DNA of 64,000 nucleotides from Lysinibacillus boronitolerans JCM 21713 = 10a = NBRC 103108 (GCF_000772935.1 NZ_JPVR01000067.1:1-64000), one strand, 5' to 3'; counted from the stretch's first letter, positions 43,941-52,766 are shown. Notes: generated from the sequence alone by a model not told the origin. A program made the numbers and translations.

Positions 43941-44585
43941 TTATTTTAATAACTTCAATACAACAGCGTTATTCATTTCTTGCCATTCAGCCACATAGCC
44001 TAAACCATTTGAAATTACACTAATTGGAACATATATATTATCATTCAAGTAAAATGTAACAGCTGGTATCGGTGTTTTTATCTCGTTATAGTACACTACA
44101 TTTGTCCCAGCACGAAAAATTAGTTCTGTACCAGCTTTATTAATTTCTAATATTTTACTATTATCATAATTAACTACTTTTGCACCTAAAAGTTCAGCAA
44201 CAATTTTACCTGGCACATATATTTCACCATCTAAAGGAATCAAGTAAAGTGACCTTGTATTATTATTATTTTCTAGTTTTAATTGAATTTCTTTCGCTTC
44301 TTTTAGGGGTAACTCTCCTTTATTTACATAAGTAGATCTTGTCCAAATATTCCATGTATTACTATTTGTTTCAGGGTATCTTTGGTCATAATATTCATAA
44401 TCATCCTCTTCTTTATAATAATCATAATCATCATCTTCCTCGTCATCATCATAATCATCATTGTGCTTTTTATGAACATCACCCTCGTATTTTTTATAAT
44501 CTTCTTCATCATCCGCATTTGCTATTTTGGCATCAACAAATGGCCAAATTAAACTAATAATTAGCAGTATTTTGATAATCCTCAT
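43941..44585 (-). CDS. Secreted stalk-domain (copper amine oxidase N-like) protein with acidic Tyr-rich stretch
   Basis: This 214-aa protein has a signal peptide (cleavage near ANA-DDEE). Residues 25-75 are almost entirely Asp, Glu, Tyr and Lys (e.g. NDDYDDDEEDDDYDYYKEED). From about 105 to the end it carries a copper amine oxidase N-terminal/stalk-type domain (GEIYVPGKIVAELLGAKVV, NDNIYVPISVISNGLGYVAE). Such domains are structural, on the cell surface. The acidic Tyr-rich part may bind metal ions. First gene of the operon with apbE and the heme protein. AAAGGAGCTG precedes the ATG. Confidence 0.75.
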   Translation of the reverse strand: MRIIKILLIISLIWPFVDAKIANADDEEDYKKYEGDVHKKHNDDYDDDEEDDDYDYYKEEDDYEYYDQRYPETNSNTWNIWTRSTYVNKGELPLKEAKEIQLKLENNNNTRSLYLIPLDGEIYVPGKIVAELLGAKVVNYDNSKILEINKAGTELIFRAGTNVVYYNEIKTPIPAVTFYLNDNIYVPISVISNGLGYVAEWQEMNNAVVLKLLK

Positions 44586-44909
44586 TTTTTCAGCTCCTTT
44601 ATGATATTTCCATCTTAATTAAGCTAAATGAAAAAATACTGAAAAAATAAAATCATTCATTACAAATTTAACAAATGTATAGACTGCCATTTTTGTTTCG
44701 ATAGAGGTAGTTAATTTTCTATGAGAACTTAAATAGCATTCTTGATTGAAATCAAAAAAAATTGCCTTCTGCAAATATAGAAGGCAACTTCAGTATTTTA
44801 CTAGGCTTTTAGGATTCTCCCCCATAATACCTAATACATTTAATTAAACTAAATAGATCGAATTGCAATTTGTACCCATGAAATGTTGTCACTAAAGAAA
44901 TTACTAATA
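44586..44909. other. Intergenic region
   Basis: It holds a hairpin TTGCCTTCT/AGAAGGCAA (about 44763-44788) and must hold the promoter of the 44585 operon. No coding sequence is seen. Confidence 0.5.
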
Positions 44910-46118
44910 TTATCTAAAGATTTTATGCTCATAAAGATAGTCATAGGAAAGGTCAACAAACAAATATTCATGCTCGTTGATGGCAATGGAGAATGTTCTT
45001 GTAATTTCCCCTGTTTCAATATCCCGATACAATTCAGAGATTTCCCCACTTTGATCGTTGCGCATTTTGATAATCGTTTGAAGGAAATAAGGGCGCCAGC
45101 TCCAATTTTTATTGATGGCACGTGGCTGTAGCTCCCAATTGCCATCAATGCGCATAACGTTAGGCGTTAACTGGAATCCATCCTCATTACAAATATAAAG
45201 ACGGAAGGAGTAGTTATCCAATAATTCAGCTAAGTACTCTAAATGGGAGACATTGTCGCTTGTTGGTTTCACACGGTGAACAATTGCCTCTAATTCCTCC
45301 CTTAATTTTTTCAGCTGCAAATATTGCGCCTCTAGCATTTTCTTTTCGGAAGTAATAAATTGCTGGCATTCTTTTTTAAAGCGTTCCTTTAATATATCCT
45401 TATCGACAAAAGTCATAGCTGGATTTGCTAGGTATGGCCCTTGATAAAATCTACCACCATTTTTCCAAGCAAATTGTAGCTGATAAACCGTTTCAATATC
45501 CTCAAATAATAGATTTGCTCCAATTTTATAAGCAAGGCTACCAATGGCAGAAATCATGTCCGATTGAGCGGACCAAGAATCATAATTTAAATCACGTGTA
45601 TTGACCTTTAAGATATGTGGTGCCAATAGCGCAATATGCTCTAAATGACTTTCGGCTCCTACTTCCTGAACGGCAATTTTTACCCCAAACGTCGTAAAAT
45701 AGCGTAGGGCGTGATGTAATTTGTTGATATCCCCTATAAATCGATGCTCCGATACGACAAGTACGATACGCTGTAAATCTTTTTCCTCTATATATTGTTG
45801 GATAATATTAAAATGACTTTCACCAAAATCTTGCATTAATAAATTTGGATTGCTTGGGATATAAATATCAATTTCTGGTGCAATTTCATCAATTTTGGCC
45901 AAAGCCGCATGTAAAATTTTGTGTTCCATATCAATTCGATATTCTTCGGGAATATCTTCATTGTTGACAAAATCTTTCAAATTAATTTGCTGACCTTGAA
46001 TTTGTAGATATCCGGAAATTTCGTAGGCAATCACCGTATGCGCGTCTGCGCTAAATATCGGTTGATAATACCCATGTATTTGATCTAAATTTGTTAACAC
46101 TTCAATTGCGTCCATCAT
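44910..46118 (-). CDS. ykuI: YkuI-like EAL-domain protein, catalytic residues lost
   Basis: The product has 402 residues; the ATG at 46118 follows TTGGAGGTTTCG, and the frame upstream is not used. It aligns by eye along its whole length with Bacillus subtilis YkuI, an EAL domain plus C-terminal PAS-like (YkuI_C) domain that binds cyclic-di-GMP. End motifs match closely (NWSWRPYFLQTIIKMRN, YDYLYE). The EAL motif reads YEISG, the Asp pair is replaced in KIAVQEVG, and the Glu of the ITE strand is Val (LVVSEH). It is therefore unlikely to degrade the nucleotide and may be a receptor. Confidence 0.88.
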   Translation of the reverse strand: MMDAIEVLTNLDQIHGYYQPIFSADAHTVIAYEISGYLQIQGQQINLKDFVNNEDIPEEYRIDMEHKILHAALAKIDEIAPEIDIYIPSNPNLLMQDFGESHFNIIQQYIEEKDLQRIVLVVSEHRFIGDINKLHHALRYFTTFGVKIAVQEVGAESHLEHIALLAPHILKVNTRDLNYDSWSAQSDMISAIGSLAYKIGANLLFEDIETVYQLQFAWKNGGRFYQGPYLANPAMTFVDKDILKERFKKECQQFITSEKKMLEAQYLQLKKLREELEAIVHRVKPTSDNVSHLEYLAELLDNYSFRLYICNEDGFQLTPNVMRIDGNWELQPRAINKNWSWRPYFLQTIIKMRNDQSGEISELYRDIETGEITRTFSIAINEHEYLFVDLSYDYLYEHKIFR

Positions 46119-46548
46119 CGAAACCTCCAATATGAATAACGTTTTCATTGTTATTCAAAAATAACATTACATTTATCATGACTAGCTCAAAAAATGCTCT
46201 CTGACTGTATAATAAGTTGTTTAAAGTAAAATCGCAACTTCACTTCCCAAGATTTTTGGCCAAGCCGTCCTAACCTTTAACCATCATAAATGCCAGTATG
46301 TGATTTTTATCAATGCTAACGACTTTCCATCTTGCAGCTTTATACTTTTGTCCATCCAAGGCTGTCTCTCTTATTTTATTTCTCCCTTTAATCTATGCAA
46401 CTCGACGCAATGACAGCCGTGATAATGGATGATTATTAGCCTATACCAGCCAATTAATTCAGTCATTTACCCAGTATTTATGGACAATTTTATGAAAAAA
46501 CAGTATCCCAAAAGGACAACAAGGTTCCTACTGGCATACTGTTTATTA
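46119..46548. other. Intergenic region
   Basis: A hairpin AACAGTAT/ATACTGTT (46499-46546) ends the zinc-ribbon gene. A short open frame on the minus strand (near 46290-46400, ALDGQKYKAARWKVVSIDKN) looks like a gene remnant without start. Nothing else is recognised. Confidence 0.45.
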
Positions 46549-47652
46549 TTATTCAGACATAAAGAAATACCAAATCAGAGCGATTACTGCTAATGATAAA
46601 ATAACAGCGATCGTTACGCGAAGCGGTGAAATAGGAGCATTTCCGCCAACTCGACCCGTTTGTCCATTCACCATAAAGCGGTAAATCTTCTCCTTATAGC
46701 GGAAAGAGGATAACCAAATCGGTAACATTAAATATTTGTATGTAATATCATCATGGTTTGTGGAAAAGCATAGATTGGATACTACATCTGCACTATTTTC
46801 CCAACGAATTTTGGACGTAATCTGCGCATGGAGGTGATCATGAATTTCATTTTTTGCTTGGTTCCAGCCATCCTGCAAACCAACACTGTAACGCTCTGAT
46901 AAAAATCCAGCTACATATTGTGGTTTATAGGCCTTATTATTAAGAAGATTAAATGGTTCAATTTTTCGCATCATGTTCCGATCATAGCGAGTCGTGGCAC
47001 TCACTAAATGATCGTCTATAAACTCCTGATAAAAACCACTTGTTGAATACCAATCTGTTTCAGTATGCGTTTTACCATCTTTATCCGTAACTGTTCGATG
47101 TCGTCCATATCTTGCGGAGTATCTGGAGCTTGTTTTGGAGTCAAACGTCCAATACGGGAGATATACCCCTTTAAAGGCATCAGGCTTGGCATTTATTTTG
47201 GCAGCCTTTGGTGTAAACCATCGACCTTTGATCCATTTCTGAAAATGTTCTCCTGCCTGCTTATCCGTTACTTCAAAAGCACATACGCCATTGGGAGCAA
47301 GCGTATTTTCAGCGCTCGCCTCCATGACCTGATTTGAGCCGCAGTAAGGACAACTGTCAGCGACCTGCAATGCATCATAAATTGTCTCGGCCGCACAAGC
47401 TTTACAAATAACTGTTTTCTTCTCCACGCCCCAATTGAAATTCCCACGCTCCTCTGCTTTTAAGAAGTCCATTTCCTGAGCAACCTTTTCCTCTTCTTGC
47501 TCAGGGGCTGCAATTTCAGATTCAAATCCACAATATGGACAAGTCAGCTTACCTGTAGCAGGATTAAACTCAATTGATGCACTACAGGATGGACATTCCG
47601 CATCAAAGTCAAGCTTTACTTGTTTGACATTTTCAACTTCTTGCGTTGACAT
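46549..47652 (-). CDS. Zinc-ribbon membrane protein, partner of the SPFH protein (YdjG-like)
   Basis: This 367-aa protein has two N-terminal zinc ribbons: CPSC...CPYCG (about 19-41) and CKAC...CPYCG (82-104). A beta-rich middle domain follows (AFKGVYLPYWTFDSKTSSRY, YSTSGFYQEF), and one C-terminal membrane helix (ITIAVILSLAVIALIWYFF-like). It resembles YdjG of the Bacillus ydjFGHI operon, a membrane anchor that works with the SPFH protein YdjI and a PspA. It lies 14 bases after the SPFH gene. No PspA gene is in this window. Confidence 0.75.
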   Translation of the reverse strand: MSTQEVENVKQVKLDFDAECPSCSASIEFNPATGKLTCPYCGFESEIAAPEQEEEKVAQEMDFLKAEERGNFNWGVEKKTVICKACAAETIYDALQVADSCPYCGSNQVMEASAENTLAPNGVCAFEVTDKQAGEHFQKWIKGRWFTPKAAKINAKPDAFKGVYLPYWTFDSKTSSRYSARYGRHRTVTDKDGKTHTETDWYSTSGFYQEFIDDHLVSATTRYDRNMMRKIEPFNLLNNKAYKPQYVAGFLSERYSVGLQDGWNQAKNEIHDHLHAQITSKIRWENSADVVSNLCFSTNHDDITYKYLMLPIWLSSFRYKEKIYRFMVNGQTGRVGGNAPISPLRVTIAVILSLAVIALIWYFFMSE

Positions 47653-47666
47653 AGGTCATCATCTCC

Positions 47667-48998
47667 TTACTTGACATCCTTTTCATCAAAAACATCGCCG
47701 CATTCGGGACAGAATTTAGGCGGATTGGCAGGGTCCTCTGGTGTCCACCCACATTTATCACATGCATAGAGTAAAGCATCAGCTGGTTTTTTAGAGCCAC
47801 ACTCGCTGCAAAACTTTCCTTTATTCACCGCTCCACATGTACATGTCCAGCCCTCTTCCGCTGGTTTTGCTGCGCCGCAATTCGAACAGAATTTGCCCGT
47901 GTTGTCATGACCACATGCACATGTCCATGTACCAGGTGCATTGGCTGATTGATTTTGCATCGCAGCCTGAGCCATTTGTGCTTGCTTATTTTGCTCATTC
48001 ATTTGATATAGCTGACTAGCATTGACGCCACCTGCTTGTGTAGCCATATTCATCCCCATGAAGCCTGCCATAGCCCCACCATCATTGTTAGCAGCCGCAA
48101 TCATCGCTTCTGCCTGAGCGCCTGTTAAATGGGCAGCAGCCATACCTGGATCACGCATGACCGCATTGCGTTGCAGTTGTTTTATCATGGCTTCGTCTTC
48201 CTCAGAAGCCTTAAGGGTACTAATCCCAAATGACACAACAGCTAAACCACGTGTAGCAAGCCACTTTTCAGATAATACCTTATTGAGTGCGTCTGCTAAT
48301 GCAACCGTATGCGCAGGTATTTCACTATAACGAACGCCACTTGCTGAAATTTGCGCAAAGGCTGGCTGTAACGCTGTCATTAATTCTGATTTTAACTGGC
48401 TATCAATGGCCTCTCGCGTAAATTCACGCTCTACATTTCCACATACATTTGTATAGAATAATAATGGATCAATAATTTTATAGGAATATTCACCATGGCA
48501 ACGGATGGCAATATCGATATCTAATCCGATATTACGATCAATCACACGGAATGGAATTGGTGCAGGAGTGCCATATTTATTGCCAACTATCTCCTTTTTA
48601 TTAAAATAATAAACTCGCTGATCTTTAGCAGGTTCGCCACCAAATGTAAAACGCTTGCCTATCTGTTTAAATGTTTCCATAATGCCATGAGATAAATCTG
48701 AGCCGTACATAATCGAAGGCTCTGTTGATGTGTCATAGACATATTCCCCAGCCTCTGAAGAAAACTCTACAACCTTCCCCTGCTCAACAATCATCATACA
48801 TTGCCCTTCATTGATGGCAATAATAGAACCATTACTAATAATGTTGTCATTGCCCTTATTTGAACCTCGTTTAGAAGTGCGCTTAACACCCTTAGTTACT
48901 AGCACATCTGAGGATAAGGCTTCACAATAAAAATACTCACGCCATTGATCCTCTAAAACACCTGTTAATGCCCCAACGCCTGCTTTTAATAAACCCAT
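47667..48998 (-). CDS. SPFH-domain protein with three C-terminal zinc ribbons (YdjI-like)
   Basis: The product has 443 residues starting MGLLKAGVGALTGVLEDQWR; AAGGTGGGAATATTT precedes the ATG at 48998. Residues 1-280 form a virion-core/SPFH-like domain (EQGKVVEFSSEAGEYVYDTS, YKIIDPLLFYTNVCGNVE, LATRGLAVVSFGIS). An Ala/Gln/Met-rich linker leads to three zinc ribbons: CACG...CSNCG, CTCG...CSECG and CDKCG...CPECG. Bacillus YdjI bridges PspA to membrane anchors in envelope stress and is shorter; the triple-ribbon tail is notable. First gene of a two-gene operon with the YdjG-like gene. Confidence 0.85.
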   Translation of the reverse strand: MGLLKAGVGALTGVLEDQWREYFYCEALSSDVLVTKGVKRTSKRGSNKGNDNIISNGSIIAINEGQCMMIVEQGKVVEFSSEAGEYVYDTSTEPSIMYGSDLSHGIMETFKQIGKRFTFGGEPAKDQRVYYFNKKEIVGNKYGTPAPIPFRVIDRNIGLDIDIAIRCHGEYSYKIIDPLLFYTNVCGNVEREFTREAIDSQLKSELMTALQPAFAQISASGVRYSEIPAHTVALADALNKVLSEKWLATRGLAVVSFGISTLKASEEDEAMIKQLQRNAVMRDPGMAAAHLTGAQAEAMIAAANNDGGAMAGFMGMNMATQAGGVNASQLYQMNEQNKQAQMAQAAMQNQSANAPGTWTCACGHDNTGKFCSNCGAAKPAEEGWTCTCGAVNKGKFCSECGSKKPADALLYACDKCGWTPEDPANPPKFCPECGDVFDEKDVK

Positions 48999-49105
48999 AA
49001 ATATTCCCACCTTCACATTGATGTTTAGCTTATTTTAACATCTCTTCATACTATGTAATACGCAAAATCAGACAAATTGTTTCATTTTCTTCCGATCAAC
49101 TAAAA

Positions 49106-49147
49106 AACGAGAAGCTCCGATGATATAAATCACCAGAACGTTCTCGT
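49106..49147 (-). terminator. Hairpin after the DUF423 gene
   Basis: AACGAGAA pairs with TTCTCGTT around a long loop, just past the stop of the minus-strand gene. Confidence 0.5.
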
Positions 49148-49158
49148 TACATTTTGTA

Positions 49159-49533
49159 TTAGGCAAAGGCAGCTATTATTACAAGCACCCACGCAACAAT
49201 AAATAACATGCCACCAATTGGCGTAATCGCACCTAGCTTTTTCACACCTGTCACGGCAAGCACATATAAACTACCAGAGAAAAATACAATCCCTGCAAAC
49301 ATCAAGTATACTGCCCAAGAAAGCAGACTAGAGCTTCCTAAAAATGCCTCATTGGATAGAATGCCAAGGGCTAGAATCCCTAAAGCATGATACATCTGAT
49401 ATTGCACAGCCGTTTCCCAAATGGCTGCATAATGCGGTGAGGCAAACTTATCCTTGAGTGCATGTGCCCCAAAAGCACCTAAAACAACACCAAGAGCTGC
49501 CAAAATAGCGCCTAAAGCTAAAAACATTTCCAT
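49159..49533 (-). CDS. DUF423 membrane protein (YwdK-like)
   Basis: This 124-aa protein has four membrane helices and the DUF423 features GAFGAHALKDK near the N-terminus and WETAVQYQMYHALGILALG. The end LGAITPIGGMLFIVAWVLVI is also typical. The family is widespread and its function is not established. AATAGGAGAACAATAG precedes the ATG. It starts 11 bases after the stop of the thioesterase gene, so the two are cotranscribed. Confidence 0.9.
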   Translation of the reverse strand: MEMFLALGAILAALGVVLGAFGAHALKDKFASPHYAAIWETAVQYQMYHALGILALGILSNEAFLGSSSLLSWAVYLMFAGIVFFSGSLYVLAVTGVKKLGAITPIGGMLFIVAWVLVIIAAFA

Positions 49534-49544
49534 CTATTGTTCTC

Positions 49545-49970
49545 CTATTTTGCCTCAACAGCAATTTCTTTATATTTGGCATCCCAAGCAGGGTCAATCT
49601 TACTTAAAGATACCGGTCGCAATGTATCCTTATGCGCAAGAATATGTACGGATTGAGCTGTGGCTGCTACCGTGCCATCCTCATGTAAAATTTCATAGCC
49701 ATACGTAGTTCGTAAACGATCATGCTTTTCTACCCAAGTGCGCACCGTCGCCACTTGTCCATAATGCATGGCTGCTTTATACGAAATCGATAAATCCATC
49801 ACCGGCGATACATAGCCATCTTTTTCTAACGCAGCATATTCAAAGCCCGCATCACTTACAAGCTGGGTACGCCCAATTTCCATCCAAATGATATAGTTCG
49901 CATGGTACACCACGCCCATCTGGTCGGTCTCTGCGTACCGTATTTCAATCTGTTTCTCACTTACAAACAT
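49545..49970 (-). CDS. Acyl-CoA thioesterase, 4HBT hotdog fold (YneP-like)
   Basis: The product has 141 residues; I chose the ATG at 49970 because GAGGTGAAGAAA is well placed, though a GTG at 49979 is in frame. It has the 4-hydroxybenzoyl-CoA thioesterase motif RYAETDQMGVVYHANYIIWM, with the catalytic Asp of Y-A-E-T-D-Q-M-G-V-V-Y and then the long helix IGRTQLVSDAGFEY. It should hydrolyse acyl-CoA esters; natural substrate unknown. First gene of a pair with the DUF423 gene. Confidence 0.88.
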   Translation of the reverse strand: MFVSEKQIEIRYAETDQMGVVYHANYIIWMEIGRTQLVSDAGFEYAALEKDGYVSPVMDLSISYKAAMHYGQVATVRTWVEKHDRLRTTYGYEILHEDGTVAATAQSVHILAHKDTLRPVSLSKIDPAWDAKYKEIAVEAK

Positions 49971-50000
49971 TTTCTTCACCTCGTCCTACATTATAGCGTA

Positions 50001-50107
50001 AAAGTATTGATTTGGTGGGGTTTTTGCTCTGAGGAAATTGGAACGGTGAAAAATAGAGCGTTGCTTTTCTTGGTATTTAAAATAAATATGGATTTTTCTA
50101 ATAAAAA
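50001..50107 (+). repeat. Third repeat family, copy 1
   Basis: About 105 bases match 60528-60632: AAAGTATTGATTTGGTGGGG, GGAAATTGGAACGGTGAAA, TGCTTTTCTTGG, AAATAAATATGG, ATTTTTCTAATA. No coding frame is shared, so this is intergenic. Confidence 0.6.
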
Positions 50108-50220
50108 TTTTTATTCCATATAAACTCATATAAACACTTTTGAATGGGGTACCACTTTATGAAAAATTAAATAAATATGCACGAGCAGTTACAATACAGC
50201 ACCTACAAAAACACCTTGTA

Positions 50221-50370
50221 CTCATTTGAGCGCCTGGCTATTAATTTATTGCTTCTGGAACTTTATCGAAATCAAAACCTTTAAACAATACTATTCTTAA
50301 AGAACCTGATGCTGTTTTTTCTAAATATTGAACCTTGTATTTTAATCTCAGCTCCAACTACATCATATCG
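50221..50370 (-). pseudogene. Phage-gene relic, block A
   Basis: Frames give YDVVGAEIK then, after a shift, YKVQYLEKTASGSLRIV and FKGFDFDKVPEAIN before a stop. The same segment recurs, more decayed, at 53799-53933. Its position after the tail-fibre relic suggests a late phage gene. Family not recognised. Confidence 0.55.
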
Positions 50371-50394
50371 CGTTCTTCCTTAGTTTCAATCTGT

Positions 50395-51110
50395 TTAGAG
50401 CGTCCTGTCCAGGAGGGCCATGTTCACCTTTCTCGCCCTTTTGAACAAACATTGCCCAATCAGCATTTGAAAGCACAGGTAATGTAGGGGGTCTAACTCC
50501 TTTATTGTCACGTAAGGCCATATAACCGTTACCTTCTAAAGTGACAAAGTTGTTCTTTTTGTACTGTGTTTCGCTGTTCCACTCTTTAAATTTACTAACT
50601 CTGTTACATTTAGTAAAACTATATTAGTTTTATTAGTGGCTGTCTGTGCTGCTTGATTTGTATTACCTGTAGCTACATTTGCATCTTGTGTAGCTTTTAC
50701 AACATCAATCTTTAACTGCGACAAGTTTGAAGCCTCTTGATTGGCGTTATCTGCTGCCTCTTGCGCTTACACTGCTTTTTCATTAGCATAGTTAGCCTTT
50801 TCATCAGCAAGTAAAGCACTAGCTTTCGCTAATTCTGTGGCTGTATAGCTAACGCTGTAGCTTCTTCCGTCGCTGTTTTAGCAGTCCTTGCATCTTGTGC
50901 GGCTGTTAATGCTTGTTGAATGGGATCATTTAGGCGCTCTAGTAATTCCCCGATATTTTCACCAGTCAGCATATCAATTTGTTGCTGAAGGTTATAAATC
51001 TTTTCAAGCATTTCCTCTCTCAAGTTATCGGTCAAACCATTGGCTTCACCGATCAAGGCTTCTAACAGCCCGAAATTATAGTTCAAATCGTCTTGATGTC
51101 CTTTATCAAA
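50395..51110 (-). pseudogene. Phage tail-fibre gene, frame-broken, joined to a scaffold gene
   Basis: Reading frames joined across several shifts give FDKGHQDDLNYNFGLLEAL and an Ala/Thr/Gln-rich coiled-coil shaft (ALTAAQDARTAKTATEEA, DANVATGNTNQAAQTATN). A chitin-binding-like module follows (EWNSETQYKKNNFVTLEGNG, then YMALRDNKGV), and then a collagen-like KGEKGEHGPPGQD. This is the layout of a phage tail fibre. At its start it runs without a gap into the scaffold relic, so an internal deletion fused two phage genes. Confidence 0.65.
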
Positions 51111-51513
51111 GTAGATAAAGCTTGATGAACTAGCTTTTCTCGTGCAGCTTCTTTTTGAGACTGCTCAAATTGTGCTTTTAAATTGCGTAACTGTTTTGAT
51201 TCTCAGATTCAGGTGGATAGCGTTTAGCAATCTCATCTTCTAATTTCTTTGGAAGGGTTTTAGTTTCATAGGTTTTAATAGCATCAGTTACTCTAGTATC
51301 AGCAATTGACTGTAGCCATTTCTTACCCTCATCATTGTCATTTAGAAATGATTGAACTGATTCAAGTGTCCACGCAGCCCCTTGACCATCTCCGCCTGAT
51401 GCTGGCTCCGGTGTAGGTTCAGGCGTTGACTCTGGATTAGGATCTCCTTCTCCAGCAAGCATTTGAATATCTATAGGTATTAACGATTTAAGAGTGAATA
51501 GATTTTGATTCAT
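51083..51513 (-). pseudogene. Phage scaffold (DUF4355-like) gene, truncated and frameshifted
   Basis: ATG at 51513 follows GGCAAGGAGGAAATT. It starts MNQNLFTLKSLIPIDIQML, followed by a Pro/Glu/Gly-rich stretch (PESTPEPTPEPASGGDGQG) and LPKKLEDEIAKRYPPESENQ. A shift then leads to QLRNLKAQFEQSQKEAAREK and LVHQALSTL before a stop at 51083. This matches the N-terminal two thirds of the DUF4355 capsid-assembly scaffold of Siphoviruses. The rest has been deleted and replaced by tail-fibre sequence. Confidence 0.7.
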
Positions 51514-51519
51514 AATTTC

Positions 51520-51640
51520 CTCCTTGCCCAATTTAGTTATTCGTAAGAATCCTTAAACTGTTCGAAAGTGTATTTGTTCTCGTTCTTTATAACGTCTGCG
51601 AGAATAAAGACAAAAATAAAAAGCCATTCAAAATGAATGA
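51520..51640. repeat. Phage relic, block B
   Basis: Leader of the scaffold relic, containing TCCTTGCCCAATTTAGTTAT and AAGCCATTCAAAATGAATG. A shortened copy is at 54469-54540. Confidence 0.6.
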
Positions 51641-51772
51641 CTTGTGTAGATTTTATAATTATGAGAACAAGTCTAAAAAACATGCTTGAAAAAACAATTT
51701 CCAAAATATGCTCTAATATCCGTAGAAGTTGAAACCAAAGCTACACTAAAGTACCTCTATTTTTAGTATTCA

Positions 51773-52291
51773 TTAGAAACTAGATACATATTTGTCAAAG
51801 TAATATTCAAATATCTTATAAGTGACTTGTGCTTCACTGATATTTACCTTAAGAAGATTTTCAACGTCTATTACCTGAATTTCTTCGATATTTTTACTGT
51901 ATTTAGAATTTTCATAAGCATTAAGCTGGTCATAAAAAAATTCACAATGGATTGAACAACGATAACCGTCACTATACCCTCCAGCATTAATAAGAAAACT
52001 TGCCCAAGATATTTGACGGTGCCTATATTTCAAAAATAAACAAGCCAAATAGAAATCATTTAATTCAGGAAATTTTTCAAAAGGTTCAGAATATGCAAAT
52101 TCATTTACAATTCTTACTGCATTGTTTTGAAATTTTGTTAATGAAAGTTCTATAATCCAGTAAGGAGGACTTTCAGATTTATCTATAATATCATCACAAA
52201 ATAAGGAATAATGCTTATATGATATTAAGCCAGAATCAATCATCTCCCCTATTTTCCAAGCAAGAGATTTGTTCAAATTAATTTGCAACAT
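51773..52291 (-). CDS. Intact orphan in prophage relic, possible immunity or defence protein
   Basis: This 172-aa soluble protein starts at an ATG behind GGAGGGATA. It is rich in Tyr, Phe, Asp and Glu (GLISYKHYSLFCDDIIDKSE, FYLACLFLKYRHRQISWASF, KIFEYYFDKYVSSF). Size, acidity and isolation resemble immunity proteins of polymorphic toxins or phage cargo genes. I recognise no family and no toxin gene is adjacent. It lies between blocks B and C of the first prophage relic and is unbroken, unlike the phage genes around it. Confidence 0.6.
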   Translation of the reverse strand: MLQINLNKSLAWKIGEMIDSGLISYKHYSLFCDDIIDKSESPPYWIIELSLTKFQNNAVRIVNEFAYSEPFEKFPELNDFYLACLFLKYRHRQISWASFLINAGGYSDGYRCSIHCEFFYDQLNAYENSKYSKNIEEIQVIDVENLLKVNISEAQVTYKIFEYYFDKYVSSF

Positions 52292-52403
52292 TATCCCTCC
52301 TCTATTTTTTAAATTATGTGCTAAAAAAACTCACTACCGTTGCTTAACTAAACTGCTCTGTTAGTTTCTCAAATGGAGTTTGATTCTAGAAATATGGGCC
52401 CTC

Positions 52404-52766
52404 TTAATCCTCTAAATACGAAATAGGATATGGAGAGTAAACTACTGTATCTCCATCTTCATCTCGCTTTAAAATTATGATAAAATCTGCCCCATTACTA
52501 TCATCCCCTCTAGGTATTGGAGTAATCAATGGAGGGCACCTTAATTCATTATATTTTTCTAATGTCCCATTAAAGTTATTAAGAGCAAACGTGACACGTT
52601 TATCTATAAGAGCAAATAATTTATCTACTCCACCTGTTTGCATATCAAAATAGTCAGGGTTCTTCTCTCTTTTTTCAATTAATTTCTCCTTGTATTCATT
52701 AACTGTTAAAAAACAAAACTCCCAATCAAGTGGAAGAAGCCCTCCCCCTAGCCAATAAATATTCAC
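52404..52766 (-). CDS. Intact orphan in prophage relic
   Basis: This 120-aa protein starts at a GTG behind AAGGAGGTATAAATA. It begins NIYWLGGGLLPLDWEFC and ends VVYSPYPISYLED, with a charged helix EYKEKLIEKREKNPDYFD and the loop PIPRGDDSNGADF. It is acidic and soluble. Like the 51773 gene it sits in the prophage relic without damage and could be an immunity or cargo gene. I do not recognise it. Confidence 0.55.
   Translation of the reverse strand: MNIYWLGGGLLPLDWEFCFLTVNEYKEKLIEKREKNPDYFDMQTGGVDKLFALIDKRVTFALNNFNGTLEKYNELRCPPLITPIPRGDDSNGADFIIILKRDEDGDTVVYSPYPISYLED

Noticed and set aside
44339-44557. His- and Asn-rich frame on the plus strand, and a Met-rich one on the minus strand
   Set aside because: Both are shadows of the Asp/Glu/Tyr-rich coding run of the stalk-domain protein.
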